Source: DYEP01 sp040755615 (GTDB lineage: Bacteria; Bacillota; Sulfobacillia; DUSP01; DYEP01). From it: a stretch of 64,000 nt of DNA. The position numbers and the translations under genes were made by a program. Where the stretch lies: contig JBFMAL010000006.1 of assembly GCA_040755615.1 (NCBI GenBank), forward strand, positions 1 to 64,000, read 5' to 3'. How positions within the stretch are numbered: the first letter of the stretch is position 1; each line of letters opens with the position of its first letter. The notes beneath the pieces are model-generated. The model was not told the origin of the DNA. It ran no database searches and saw only the letters and a program-made list of their open reading frames with translations. Positions 1 through 9,435 of the stretch are shown here, piece by piece.

Positions 1-90
<90 letters not shown>

Positions 91-100
91 AAAACCTCTC

Positions 101-126
101 AAAGCCCTCTCTTTGAGGGCTTTTGT
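101..126 (+). terminator. Rho-independent terminator of the rRNA operon
   Basis: A perfect 9-bp stem, AAAGCCCTC (101-109) with GAGGGCTTT (115-123), has a 5-base loop and runs into a T-rich tract. It lies directly behind the 5S gene, as expected for the end of an rRNA operon. Confidence 0.9.
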
Positions 127-203
127 TATTGAGCAGCACATGCTTCGACTGAGAGGTTTCACTACGGTTAATCGCGAATATACCTTACCGGAAGGTGATC
201 GCA

Positions 204-365
204 TTGGAACTCGGTTGTTTGCTCATTTTGATGTTTTTCTTCCTGCTGTTTGGCATACCCGGGTGCCTGCTGTCTTTAGGCTTTGCCTTTGTGGGCTCCA
301 TCATAACCGTGCTTGTATACCTTATCACCCTGCCTTTCAGGCTGATACGCTGGTTGTTTCGCTAG
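204..365 (+). CDS. Small hydrophobic protein, two predicted membrane segments, unknown function
   Basis: A 53-codon frame starts at TTG 204, preceded at good spacing by GGAAGGTGA, a fair ribosome binding site. The product is very hydrophobic: two likely membrane helices (about residues 5-18 and 22-44) with a glycine/proline turn between them, and a basic end rich in Arg and Trp. The stop overlaps the 3' end of metX on the other strand by four bases. I do not recognise a family. Coding status rests on the ribosome binding site and the coherent membrane pattern. No convincing promoter was found between the rRNA terminator and the start. It could be a chance frame. Confidence 0.45.
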   Translation: MELGCLLILMFFFLLFGIPGCLLSLGFAFVGSIITVLVYLITLPFRLIRWLFR

Positions 366-1501
366 ATGGCAGCCATCGTTTCCGGCTCCTGAAGCATGAA
401 CTCGCCAAGAAGCGGAATGATCCGCTCGAAGTCGATAAGGAAGCCGTCATGTCCATGGTCGGTGACAAGTTCAACATATGACGCGTCCACTCCGGATTGT
501 CTCAGCGCAGAAACCATTTGCTTTTGCTGATGGCTTGGGTACAGGATATCAGAACTTATCCCGACCACCAGCATTTTCGCAGTAATCCTCCCCAGCGCAG
601 ATTCGAGCGATGGACGGCCTGCAGAGATGTCAAATAAGTCAATCGCTCTGCTCAAGTACAGATAGGAGTTAGCGTCAAATCTCTGCACCAGTTTGATTCC
701 CTGGTAGGCGAGATAGTTTTCCACTTCGAATATGCCTGTAAGCGCGGGCTCCCGTGCGGCGAGCTCCCGGCCGAATTTGTACTCCATCGCCTTTTCGCTT
801 TGATAGGTAATCATACCCAGCATCCTGGCAACAGACAGGCCTCTGACGGGTCCTTGCGAGTCGTAATACTGCCCGCCTTTCCACGCCGGATCGCTCAAGA
901 TCGCCTGCCGTGCCACCTCATTATACGCGATGGACTGGGCGGAAGCCTTAAGCGGCGCTGCGATAACGATCGCGGACCGGACCAGGGAAGGATACCTGAC
1001 AGCCCATTCGAGTGCCTGCATTCCCCCCATTGAGCCGCCTGCAACTGTATGCCAGCAGGGAATAGAAAGGTGTTTCATGAGTTCACGTTGTACCTTTACC
1101 ATGTCGCCGATGGTAATAACCGGAAAGGATGCACCGTAAGGTTCGCCCGAGGGTGCATACGACGAAGGACCTGTTGTTCCCTGGCACCCGCCGAGCACGT
1201 TCGAACATACCACAAAATACCGGTCTGTATCAAATAGCTTTCCCGGGCCGACAAGCGGTTCCCACCATCCTTCATCATCTTCCGGCCCGTGGCTTGCACA
1301 GTGAGAACATCCGGTCAGAGTATGCTCAATCAGAATAGCGTTGTCCTTGTAACGGTTGAGTGTTCCCCAGGTCTCATAGGCGACGGTGATCGGATAGAGT
1401 GTTTGTCCATACTGAAGCGAGAGTGGTTCATGCTGGTTTCCAAATGTAAAAAACCGTGTATATGGTCGAATTTTGCAGTATTTAAATGCTGAAATGTGCA
1501 T
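362..1501 (-). CDS. metX: Homoserine O-acetyltransferase
   Basis: An alpha/beta-hydrolase acyltransferase that activates homoserine with acetyl-CoA for methionine synthesis. Visible features are the nucleophile elbow GGSMGGMQALEW, the Asp segment SSDILYPSHQQ and the catalytic His in DHGHDGFL near the C-terminus; the length of about 379 residues is usual. The gene is the second in a metY-metX unit. An ATG at 1528 overlaps the metY stop by one base (TAATG) but has no clear ribosome binding site. The ATG at 1501 has GGTGA eight bases upstream, so I prefer it; the longer form adds nine residues. Acetyl- versus succinyl-specificity is inferred from pairing with MetY. Expression should follow the SAM-I riboswitch upstream of metY. 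Confidence 0.93.
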   Translation of the reverse strand: MHISAFKYCKIRPYTRFFTFGNQHEPLSLQYGQTLYPITVAYETWGTLNRYKDNAILIEHTLTGCSHCASHGPEDDEGWWEPLVGPGKLFDTDRYFVVCSNVLGGCQGTTGPSSYAPSGEPYGASFPVITIGDMVKVQRELMKHLSIPCWHTVAGGSMGGMQALEWAVRYPSLVRSAIVIAAPLKASAQSIAYNEVARQAILSDPAWKGGQYYDSQGPVRGLSVARMLGMITYQSEKAMEYKFGRELAAREPALTGIFEVENYLAYQGIKLVQRFDANSYLYLSRAIDLFDISAGRPSLESALGRITAKMLVVGISSDILYPSHQQKQMVSALRQSGVDASYVELVTDHGHDGFLIDFERIIPLLGEFMLQEPETMAAI

Positions 1502-1527
1502 CGTTGAATTCACCAACCTGTGATTCA

Positions 1528-2793
1528 TTAACTCAGTGCGCTGTCAAGGTCTTCAATCAGGTCCTCGACGTTTTCCAGCCCGATAGAAAGCCGGACCAGG
1601 TCAGGTGTAACCCCCGTCCTCAGCTGTTCTTCCGGAGTCAGCTGCTGATGAGTGGTGCTTGCCGGGTGTATTACCAGCGACCTGGCGTCTCCCACATTTG
1701 CCAGATGACTGAACAGCCTGAGCCTGTTCACGAACTGCCTGCCTTCCTCGACTCCTCCATTAAGGCCAAAGCACAGCATTCCGCTCTGGCCTTCCGGCAG
1801 ATAGAGCTGGGCCATACGATAGCTGGGTGAAGACGGAAGGCCCGGATACGAAACCCAGCTGACCTTCGGATGGTTCTCGAGGAAGTTCGCCACTTTCAAC
1901 GCGTTCTCTGAGTGCTTGCGCATGCGCAGGTGGAGCGTCTCAAGACCAAGCAAAAACAGGAATGCATTAAAAGGTGAAAGGCAGGCGCCCATATCTCTCA
2001 GCAGGTGAAGCCGAGCTCTTCTGATGAATGCAGCTTCCCCGAAAGTGCGGGTGAATTCAAGCCCGTGGTAAGCGGGGTCAGGTTCTGTAAACTCCGGAAA
2101 GCGTCCGTTATCCCATGGGAACCTGCCGCTGTCCACCACGACCCCTCCGATGGAATTCCCATGGCCCCCGATATACTTGGTGCTTGAGTGCACTACGATA
2201 TCCGCTCCGTGCTCGATGGGCCTTGATAGATACGGGCTGGCAAAGGTATTGTCTACAACAAGCGGGATACCGTACCTATGGGCGAGATCTGCCAGTGCCC
2301 GGATATCAGGAACGTCAAGCTTAGGATTGCCAATAGTTTCTGCGTAAATCGCGCGCGTGTTCCCATCTATCCGTTCCTGTACCGAAGCCAGGTTCGTAAC
2401 ATCGACGAAGTGAACCCTGATGTTCAACCTGCTGAAGGTATTGGCAAACAGCGAATACGTACCGCCGTAAATGCTCTTTGATGATATGATCTCATCACCC
2501 GGCCGCGCCAGGGTGAGCAGTGCCAGTGATATTGCGGCCTGGCCGGACGCGGTCGCCACGGCACCGATGCCGGTTTCCAGGGCGGCTACGCGCTCCTCAA
2601 ATGCGGTCACCGTCGGGTTGGAGATCCTTGTGTAGATATACCCTTCCTCTTTCAATGCAAAGAGATTAGCCGCGTGTTCTGCGTCTCTGAACACAAATGA
2701 AGTGGTTTGGTAAATCGGGACAGCACTCGAACCTGTAGCGGGATCCGGCCTCCACCCTGCGTGAAGTGCCAGAGTCTCTAATCGGTAACTCAT
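1528..2793 (-). CDS. metY: O-acetylhomoserine sulfhydrylase (PLP-dependent)
   Basis: A Cys/Met-metabolism PLP enzyme that makes homocysteine from O-acetylhomoserine and sulfide. The PLP lysine lies in SSTKYIGGHG, and the N-terminus (LETLALHAGW..DPATGS) and the GLETLHLRM segment are typical of the O-acetylhomoserine sulfhydrylase branch. The length of 421 residues is normal. The ATG at 2793 has GGAGG seven bases upstream; an in-frame GTG six bases earlier lies too close to that site. It is the first gene of the unit with metX, so direct sulfhydrylation is the encoded route to homocysteine. Cystathionine-type activity is a less likely alternative. Confidence 0.94.
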   Translation of the reverse strand: MSYRLETLALHAGWRPDPATGSSAVPIYQTTSFVFRDAEHAANLFALKEEGYIYTRISNPTVTAFEERVAALETGIGAVATASGQAAISLALLTLARPGDEIISSKSIYGGTYSLFANTFSRLNIRVHFVDVTNLASVQERIDGNTRAIYAETIGNPKLDVPDIRALADLAHRYGIPLVVDNTFASPYLSRPIEHGADIVVHSSTKYIGGHGNSIGGVVVDSGRFPWDNGRFPEFTEPDPAYHGLEFTRTFGEAAFIRRARLHLLRDMGACLSPFNAFLFLLGLETLHLRMRKHSENALKVANFLENHPKVSWVSYPGLPSSPSYRMAQLYLPEGQSGMLCFGLNGGVEEGRQFVNRLRLFSHLANVGDARSLVIHPASTTHQQLTPEEQLRTGVTPDLVRLSIGLENVEDLIEDLDSALS

Positions 2794-2809
2794 CCCCACA
2801 CCTCCGTAT

Positions 2810-2843
2810 AAGAAATGAAATTGCCTCTCCGGATAGAAGAGGC
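2810..2843 (-). terminator. Expression-platform terminator of the SAM-I riboswitch
   Basis: Read on the minus strand, GCCTCT and AGAGGC form a 6-bp stem around a 9-base loop, followed by the T-rich run AATTTCATTTCTT. It lies between the aptamer and metY, where SAM binding would favour termination. Confidence 0.75.
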
Positions 2844-2863
2844 AGCGAAATCATTACGCTCCA

Positions 2864-2973
2864 CCTCTTATCTATCAGGATTAAACCTGCAGGAATTGGC
2901 ACCAGGTCACAGCGTCTCGCGCTGCCGGTTGCCGGGCTTCATCGGGCCAGTCCCTCCGCCGCTCTTGATAAGG
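2864..2973 (-). promoter_or_regulatory. SAM-I (S-box) riboswitch controlling metY-metX
   Basis: On the minus strand the S-box core is complete: closing strands CTTATCAAGAG and TGATAGATAAGAGG, the kink-turn and binding core GATGAAGCCCGGCAACC, and the GGTGCCAATTCCTGC segment. A terminator follows before metY. In the family, SAM binding to this aptamer stops transcription of methionine genes, which fits metY-metX exactly. The ends are approximate. Confidence 0.95.
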
Positions 2974-2995
2974 GTGTTTTTATTAAGTTGAAACT

Positions 2996-3024
2996 AGATT
3001 ACCATGGAGAGAGGCCGGTGTCAA
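2996..3024 (-). promoter_or_regulatory. Sigma-A promoter of metY-metX
   Basis: On the minus strand a perfect -35 TTGACA (3019-3024) is followed by a 17-base spacer and the -10 TAATCT (2996-3001). Transcription would start near 2989, just ahead of the riboswitch. The remaining sequence up to the protease start at 3286 shows only a weak divergent candidate (TATAGT near 3054) and nothing else I can name. Confidence 0.8.
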
Positions 3025-3285
3025 CAACTTCTTTGATTGGGTCCGTGTCAAGGTATAGTGGGTGAGAACTCCCCGGGAAGGCTGCATATCCAAACCTTTG
3101 GGTGATGGTCTTTGGAAAGTTGCACCTGAGGTCCATTTCTCTTTCTTACCTCCGTTCCCACCTAAGACAACCACACAGGCTTTTGTTTAGGCGCGTTGGC
3201 TGTGGGGCAATTTTCCCCGTCTTGCAGGACTTAGATTGACGGAGTTAGAAACTAAGTGAGAAATAGCCACGGGGGAGGGATCGCG

Positions 3286-5679
3286 GTGGACAGAAGACTT
3301 GAACCCGCGAAGATCCGGAAGGTTTGCGATGAGGACGTGTTTCAGTTCGAGACTACCGCAGAAGTACCCCGCATTGAAGGTCTTATCGGGCAGGAGCGTG
3401 CAGTCAAGGCTCTCAGATTTGGCCTCTCTGTGAAGGGTCCCGGCTACAACATATTCGTCTCAGGACCTCCAGGAACTGGACGTACGACTTATACCGTTTC
3501 CATGGTCAAACAAACCGCTGAGAATGAACGCACGCCCTCAGATTGGTGTTACGTGTACAACTTCGCCGATGAGTACAGGCCGATAGCTCTTCCTCTTCCT
3601 TCCGGACAGGGCAAAGAGTTTAAGAAGGACATGGAGGACCTTGTAGAAGATTTGAGGGAAGAGTTCGCCAAGGCCTTTGGCAGTGAGGAGTATGAGCGAC
3701 AGAGAGAGCACATCGTCAGGAAGTATCAGGAGGCGGGAAGCGACCTCCTAAGGGACCTCGAAAAGGCCGCCCAGCAACAGGGATTTATGCTCGGAAGGAC
3801 TCCTTCCGGTCTTGCGCCCATCCCGGCTTCCGGGGGAAAGGCGCTCACCGCCGAGGATATAGAGGCTATGAGTGAGGAGGAGAGAAAGGCCCTCGAGGAG
3901 CGGGGCCGGCATACCCAGGCGCTCATCCAGTCTGTTCTTCACAAAGCGAAAGAGCTTGAAGAACGCATGAAGAGCGATCTTAAGAAGCTCGATTCACAGA
4001 TAGCGGCGGCCACGGTGGAACCGCTAGTGCTGAGATTCTCTCAGAAATACTGGAGCAATGAGAGAATCACCGCATATTTAGGAGAGCTAAAGAACCATGT
4101 GATCTCCAACGTGGAATTATTCCAGACGGACAAAGATAAGGAAACAGGCAATCTGCTTCAACGGTCCGGGCCGCCACGCGACCCGTTCGCAAACTACCGG
4201 GTAAACCTGTTCGTATACAATGGCGAACTCCGCGGCGCCCCGGTAGTGGTCGAAACCAACCCCACCTATCAGAACCTTTTTGGAAGGATAGAGTACAGGG
4301 GACAATTCGGAGTAGTAACAACAGACCATACAATGATCAAGGCAGGATCGCTTCACCGGGCCAACGGGGGTTACCTAATTCTGCAGGCTCAGGATCTTCT
4401 GAAAGCCGGGACTTCGTGGGATGCGCTGAAGCGCTGCCTGAAGAACAACGAGGTGAGAATCGAGTCGGTAGATCAGTCCCGCGCCGAGGCGACCGTCAGC
4501 CTGCAACCGGAACCCATCCCAGTTTCCGTGAAAGTAGTCCTGATCGGCTACCCTTCTGTGTACCGTTTGCTCCACGCGGTTGATGAAGACTTTCGGAAGC
4601 TTTTTAAGGTTAAAGCCGAATTTGATGTACAGATGGAGCGTACACCCGAGAATATTCATAAGTACGCGCAGTTTATCAGCTCGATCTGCCATAGAGAAGA
4701 CATCAAACACTTCAGAAAGTGTGCTGTGGCCAGAGTTGTGGAGTACAGCTCCAGGTTGGTCGAAGACCAAAGAGCTCTTTCTACCAGGTTCAACGATGTG
4801 ATTGAGCTGATCTACGAGGCGAGCCAGTGGGCCGAGCTGGACGGGGAAGAGACCGTGCTTAGGCGCCACGTGGACAGGGCACTGGAGGAAAAGGAATACA
4901 GGTCGGACCTGATCTACCAGAAGATCAAGAGACTCATACAGAGAGGCACGATTTCACTCGACGTGAAAGGCAAGGCGGTCGGGCAGGTCAACGGTCTGAG
5001 CGTATATGACCTGGGGGACTACGTGTTCGGAAAGCCCACAAGGATAACCGCCCGGAGTTTCGTCGGCCGCGGAGGGATCATAAACATCGAACGTGAAGCC
5101 GAGATGAGCGGCCGTATATACAACAAGGGCGTCATGATATTGTCGGGCTATGTAGGGCAACAATATGCACAGGATAAACCGCTGGCTCTTTCCGCGAGTA
5201 TCTGCATGGAACAAGTATACGAAGACGTAGAAGGTGACAGCGCATCTGCGGCTGAACTTTGCGCTCTGCTGTCGAGTATTTCCGGTATACCTCTTAACCA
5301 GGGTATAGCTGTTACAGGTTCGGTAAACCAGTACGGGTATATTCAACCAGTAGGTGGCGTGACCAGGAAGATTGAAGGGTTTTTTGAAGTGTGCAAGCTA
5401 TTCGGCCTGACAGGCGATCAGGGAGTTGTCATTCCTTACCGCAATATCGATAACCTCATGCTTCGAGATGATGTGGTACAGGCAGTGTCCGACGGACTGT
5501 TCAGTATTTACGCCGTAGAGCACATTGACGAAGCTCTTGAGATCCTCTCTGGAATAGAGGCGGGCATCAGGACCGCCGGAGGCTTTAAAGAGAGCAGTTT
5601 CCACCACAGGGTGGATCTGAAGCTTAAAGAATGGGCAGAGATAGGGTTAAGCCATCGACTAACTGGAGGGAGGGATTGA
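3286..5679 (+). CDS. Lon-family protease, AAA_32/Lon_C type (LonC-like)
   Basis: About 797 residues. An AAA-like domain with the P-loop GPPGTGRTT (about residues 60-68) is interrupted by a charged helical insert (about 115-260) and followed by a Lon serine-lysine peptidase domain. The catalytic Ser is in GDSASAAE (about residue 654) and the Lys in VTRKIEGFF (about 695). The Walker A lysine is arginine, as I recall for this family, which includes the ATP-independent LonC of Meiothermus; ATP use is therefore uncertain. The GTG at 3286 has GGGGGAGGG six bases upstream; a GTG 30 bases earlier has no such site. The stop overlaps the start of the next gene, suggesting coupled translation. Confidence 0.88.
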   Translation: MDRRLEPAKIRKVCDEDVFQFETTAEVPRIEGLIGQERAVKALRFGLSVKGPGYNIFVSGPPGTGRTTYTVSMVKQTAENERTPSDWCYVYNFADEYRPIALPLPSGQGKEFKKDMEDLVEDLREEFAKAFGSEEYERQREHIVRKYQEAGSDLLRDLEKAAQQQGFMLGRTPSGLAPIPASGGKALTAEDIEAMSEEERKALEERGRHTQALIQSVLHKAKELEERMKSDLKKLDSQIAAATVEPLVLRFSQKYWSNERITAYLGELKNHVISNVELFQTDKDKETGNLLQRSGPPRDPFANYRVNLFVYNGELRGAPVVVETNPTYQNLFGRIEYRGQFGVVTTDHTMIKAGSLHRANGGYLILQAQDLLKAGTSWDALKRCLKNNEVRIESVDQSRAEATVSLQPEPIPVSVKVVLIGYPSVYRLLHAVDEDFRKLFKVKAEFDVQMERTPENIHKYAQFISSICHREDIKHFRKCAVARVVEYSSRLVEDQRALSTRFNDVIELIYEASQWAELDGEETVLRRHVDRALEEKEYRSDLIYQKIKRLIQRGTISLDVKGKAVGQVNGLSVYDLGDYVFGKPTRITARSFVGRGGIINIEREAEMSGRIYNKGVMILSGYVGQQYAQDKPLALSASICMEQVYEDVEGDSASAAELCALLSSISGIPLNQGIAVTGSVNQYGYIQPVGGVTRKIEGFFEVCKLFGLTGDQGVVIPYRNIDNLMLRDDVVQAVSDGLFSIYAVEHIDEALEILSGIEAGIRTAGGFKESSFHHRVDLKLKEWAEIGLSHRLTGGRD

Positions 5680-7253
5680 CCATAGAAAGATTGCTTTTCA
5701 GAAATGCCGTTATTCATACATTGGACCGGGCAAACCCCACAGCTGAGGCGCTTGTTGCTGAAAATGGTATCATCACGCACGTGGGGGATCTGCCGGCTGA
5801 AAAGGCTGGTTTTACTCACATCGACCTCGGCGGATGCCATGTCTACCCGGGTTTCATTGACTCACACGTGCACTTCATGGAGTTTGCGAAGCGCCAGATA
5901 GAAGTGGACCTGGAGGGAGTGTCATCTCTTACGGAAGCGCTTGAACTTGTACGCGCCGCCTCCCGCCAGCGAGGGCCCGGTGAATGGATACTTGGAGGGG
6001 GCTGGAACAAGAACAGATGGGGAGCTGGGGATTTCCCAACAAGGTGGATGCTCGATTCAGTCGCGCCGGACAACCCGGTGGCCCTTTTCTCCAAGGATGG
6101 CCACACTCTCTGGGCAAATTCGTTGGCCATGAAAGTCGCAGGCGTAACCAAGGACACGCCCATACCTCTGGGAGGAGATGTCGAGCGAGAAAAGGAAACG
6201 CTTGAACTGACAGGGATTTTCAAGGAAACCGCCTCCAAGCTGATCACTGACAAAATCCAGGCATCATCGGAAGACCTGACGCGGGTCCTTGAAAAAGGCA
6301 TCGCGGCGGCACACTCTCGTGGAGTTGTGGGGATTCACAACTGTGAAGGGGAGCAGACTCTCAGAGCGCTCCAGTCTCTCAGGATAAAACGAGGCGAACT
6401 TGGGCTGCGGGTGATTGCACATATACCGGTCGAGGCGCTGGAGTCCGCGATCTCTTTAGGCATTTCATCGGGCTTCGGAGACGGCTTTCTAAAGATAGGC
6501 TCGGTCAAGGTGTTTGCGGACGGTTCGCTGGGCTCCCAGACCGCTGATATGCTCGAACCATATGAAGGGAGAGGAACCTACAGGGGGATCGCGGTGACAG
6601 CTGCGGATGACCTTGAGAGGATCATAAAGAGGGCGGCGCGGGCAGGGTTTTCCGTAGCGGTGCACGCCATCGGTGACAGGGCAAACCGCAATGTGCTAAA
6701 TGCGTTTGCCTCCGCCAGGCGTGAGACAGGAAAGGCGCTGAGGCACCGGATCGAGCACGCACAGCTAGTACACCCCAGGGATATCCCGCGCTTTGGCGAA
6801 CTTGAGATCATTGCTTCGGTGCAGCCCACCCACTGTCCGTCCGATCGGGAAATCGCCGACAGACACTGGGGGGCACGCTCCCGGTATGCCTACGCCTTTA
6901 AGTCCCTGCTGCGTGCAGGTGCGCGCCTGACACTGGGGTCCGACGCCCCTGTGGAAGCACTTGACCCCGTATTGACTATCTATTCGGCTGTCAACCGCAA
7001 ACTTCCTGACCAGGATGAACCATGGTACCCTGAAGAGAGGCTGACACAGGCTGAAGCGGTGTGGGCGCACACGTTTGGCCCCGTCTACGCGTCGGGAGAT
7101 GAACACCTGGCGGGTACACTCGCAGTGGGAAAGCGCGCAGATATGACGGTACTGACACAGGACATCCTGACGTGTCCGAGTGAAGAAATCCTTGACTGCA
7201 CTGTTTACATGACGGTTGTGGATGGTAAAATAGTGTACTCGAGGGAAGAATAA
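5676..7253 (+). CDS. Metal-dependent amidohydrolase, YtcJ-like (amidohydrolase family 3)
   Basis: About 525 residues with the amidohydrolase layout: a short N-terminal beta part, a metal-binding HxH in FIDSHVHFME, later histidines in AVHAIGDRAN and HRIEHAQL, an aspartate in LGSDAPVE, and a C-terminal segment GKRADMTVL that rebuilds the beta sandwich. Family members hydrolyse amide-type bonds, but the substrate cannot be read from sequence. The start TTG (5676) overlaps the stop of the upstream protease (ATTGA) with GGAGG six bases ahead, so the two genes are probably translationally coupled. A shared pathway with the protease, perhaps peptide or amide breakdown, is speculation. Confidence 0.85.
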   Translation: MTIERLLFRNAVIHTLDRANPTAEALVAENGIITHVGDLPAEKAGFTHIDLGGCHVYPGFIDSHVHFMEFAKRQIEVDLEGVSSLTEALELVRAASRQRGPGEWILGGGWNKNRWGAGDFPTRWMLDSVAPDNPVALFSKDGHTLWANSLAMKVAGVTKDTPIPLGGDVEREKETLELTGIFKETASKLITDKIQASSEDLTRVLEKGIAAAHSRGVVGIHNCEGEQTLRALQSLRIKRGELGLRVIAHIPVEALESAISLGISSGFGDGFLKIGSVKVFADGSLGSQTADMLEPYEGRGTYRGIAVTAADDLERIIKRAARAGFSVAVHAIGDRANRNVLNAFASARRETGKALRHRIEHAQLVHPRDIPRFGELEIIASVQPTHCPSDREIADRHWGARSRYAYAFKSLLRAGARLTLGSDAPVEALDPVLTIYSAVNRKLPDQDEPWYPEERLTQAEAVWAHTFGPVYASGDEHLAGTLAVGKRADMTVLTQDILTCPSEEILDCTVYMTVVDGKIVYSREE

Positions 7254-7343
7254 CAATGAAGGAATCAAGACCATCACCGGCGAAGTAACACCTGTTTTGG
7301 CCAAATTGAAAGAAGGCCCCAGAGACGTAAGGAGGAGAACCGG

Positions 7344-9419
7344 ATGAAACGCTATGACATTGACAGAATAAGAAATCTTGGTTTGATATCTCACGGAGGG
7401 GCTGGGAAGACGTCCCTTGCCGAAGCCATGCTCTATGACTCAGGCACTGTTGATAGATTGGGCAGGGTGGACGATGGCAACGCCACCATGGACTTTGATC
7501 CTGAAGAGATAAAGAGAAAGATGAGCATAAGCACGGGGATCGCGCCGTGTGAGTGGAAAGGCTACAAGATTAACATTGTGGACACGCCTGGGTATTTTGA
7601 TTTCGTTGGAGTGGTTCGGGCCGCGCTCCGAGTTGTCGACGGGGCGGTGTTGCTCGTGGACGCTGTAGCCGGGGTGGAAGTAGGAACCGAGCTGTTTTGG
7701 GGTTTTACTGAAGAGTATAACGTACCTGCAATCGTGTTTATAAACAAGATGGACAGGGAGAACGCAAATTTCGAGAAGACGCTGGAGTCACTTAGAAACA
7801 GCCTTGACAAACCCGTGGTGCCACTTCAAATACCCATCGGCGCCGAGGCCAGCTTCTCCGGCGTAGTTGACATCGTTAAGGGTAAGGCATACAAGTTCGA
7901 TGGCAGGAATGTTGTAGAGACTGATATCCCAGAAGAATTGTCCTCCAGAGTAGCGGAGTACCGTGAACCCCTGATCGAGGTCGCAGCAGAGACCGATGAC
8001 GAGCTCATAATGAAATTCCTGGAGGGCGAACCGCTGACGGACGAGGAGATAACCCAGGGTCTTCGAAAAGGTATTATGGGACGGAAGTTTGTCCCAGTAC
8101 TTCTTGGCTCGGCTACACGGAATATCGGTGCCCAGCTGCTGATGGATGCGGTAGTGGCATACCTTCCATCTCCTCAAGACGTAGGAGAGGTAAAAGGTAC
8201 CCACCCCAGGACCTCTGCTGAACAGACCAGGAAGCCGAGTGTGGATCAACCGTTCTCAGCGCTGGTCTTTAAAACAATGGCTGACCCATATGTGGGAAAG
8301 CTTACTGTTTTCCGCGTGTATTCAGGAGTCCTAAAATCTGATTCCCATACCTACAACTCTTCGAAGGATCGCGAAGAGCGTATTGGCCAGCTGTTTGTCA
8401 TGAAGGGTAAACAACAAGAGCCGATTGCTGAAGTCTGGGCCGGAGACCTCGCAGCTGTTGCCAAGCTTCAGGATACAAGTACTGGAGACACGCTGTGCGA
8501 TGCTGCAAACCCAATTGTTTTCCCACAGATTAAGTTCCCTGCGCCCGTGTATTCAGTGGCGGTCCTCCCGAAGAGCAAGGGTGACGAAGAGAAGATCGGG
8601 ACGGGGCTTGCCCGCCTTACAGAAGAAGACCCGACATTCAGGGTGGAGAAGAACACCCAAACTCTCCAGACGATCATATCCGGCATGGGAGACATGCACC
8701 TGGATGTCATAACTGACAGGCTGAAGAGGAAATTCGGCGTGGAAGTAACGCTTGAGACCCCTAAGGTGCCGTATAAGGAGACCATCAGGGGTACTGCCAA
8801 GGTCGAAGGCAAGCATAAAAAGCAGACAGGCGGGCGCGGGCAGTACGGACACGTATTCCTGGAAGTGGAGCCGCTGGAACCGGGCAAAGAGTTCGAGTTT
8901 GTCGACAAGATTTTCGGCGGCGCCGTACCGAAACAATACATTCCTGCAGTAGAAAAGGGCGTGCGCGAGGCAATGCAGGAAGGGGTCATGGCCGGTTACC
9001 CGGTGACTGATGTGCGGGTAACGCTGGTAGACGGTTCATACCACACCGTCGATTCTTCTGAAATGGCGTTCAAGATTGCCTCATCAATGGCGTTTAAGAA
9101 GGCATGCCAGCAGGCATCCCCAGTTCTCCTCGAACCGGTCATGCGAGTAGAGGTTACTGTGCCAGAGCAATTCATGGGAGACGTCATGGGAGACCTGAAC
9201 AAGAAACGCGGCAAGATCCTCGGTATGGAGCCACATGGTTCCCACCAGGTGATCAGGGCGCTTGTACCACTAGCCGAAATGTTTAAATACGCTATTGACT
9301 TGCGCTCCATTACCCAGGGAAGAGGTATCTTCTCCATGGAGTTTTCGAGCTATGAAGAAGTACCATATAACGTAGCCCAGGAGATTGTTGCGCAGGCCAA
9401 GAAAGACAAAGGAGAGTAG
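7344..9419 (+). CDS. Elongation factor G-like translational GTPase (second EF-G)
   Basis: A 691-residue protein with the EF-G domain order. The G-domain motifs are GGAGKTS (P-loop), DTPGYFDF and NKMD, followed by domain 2, an EF-G domain IV segment with GGRGQYGHVF, and a C-terminal domain with GMEPHGSHQVI. The canonical EF-G of this genome is at 43003-45096, so this is the divergent paralogue often annotated EF-G2 or FusA-like. Its G1 motif has GGAGKT where canonical EF-G has DAGKTT. The start has AAGGAGGAG nine bases upstream. Its role (accessory translocation, recycling or stress) is unknown. A terminator follows. Confidence 0.9.
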   Translation: MKRYDIDRIRNLGLISHGGAGKTSLAEAMLYDSGTVDRLGRVDDGNATMDFDPEEIKRKMSISTGIAPCEWKGYKINIVDTPGYFDFVGVVRAALRVVDGAVLLVDAVAGVEVGTELFWGFTEEYNVPAIVFINKMDRENANFEKTLESLRNSLDKPVVPLQIPIGAEASFSGVVDIVKGKAYKFDGRNVVETDIPEELSSRVAEYREPLIEVAAETDDELIMKFLEGEPLTDEEITQGLRKGIMGRKFVPVLLGSATRNIGAQLLMDAVVAYLPSPQDVGEVKGTHPRTSAEQTRKPSVDQPFSALVFKTMADPYVGKLTVFRVYSGVLKSDSHTYNSSKDREERIGQLFVMKGKQQEPIAEVWAGDLAAVAKLQDTSTGDTLCDAANPIVFPQIKFPAPVYSVAVLPKSKGDEEKIGTGLARLTEEDPTFRVEKNTQTLQTIISGMGDMHLDVITDRLKRKFGVEVTLETPKVPYKETIRGTAKVEGKHKKQTGGRGQYGHVFLEVEPLEPGKEFEFVDKIFGGAVPKQYIPAVEKGVREAMQEGVMAGYPVTDVRVTLVDGSYHTVDSSEMAFKIASSMAFKKACQQASPVLLEPVMRVEVTVPEQFMGDVMGDLNKKRGKILGMEPHGSHQVIRALVPLAEMFKYAIDLRSITQGRGIFSMEFSSYEEVPYNVAQEIVAQAKKDKGE

Positions 9420-9435
9420 CTGAGTCTGCGGATGA

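Noticed and set aside
113..481. 122-codon plus-strand frame overlapping metX
   Set aside because: It begins inside the 5S terminator, has no ribosome binding site and overlaps the conserved end of metX; the smaller frame at 204-365 is better supported.
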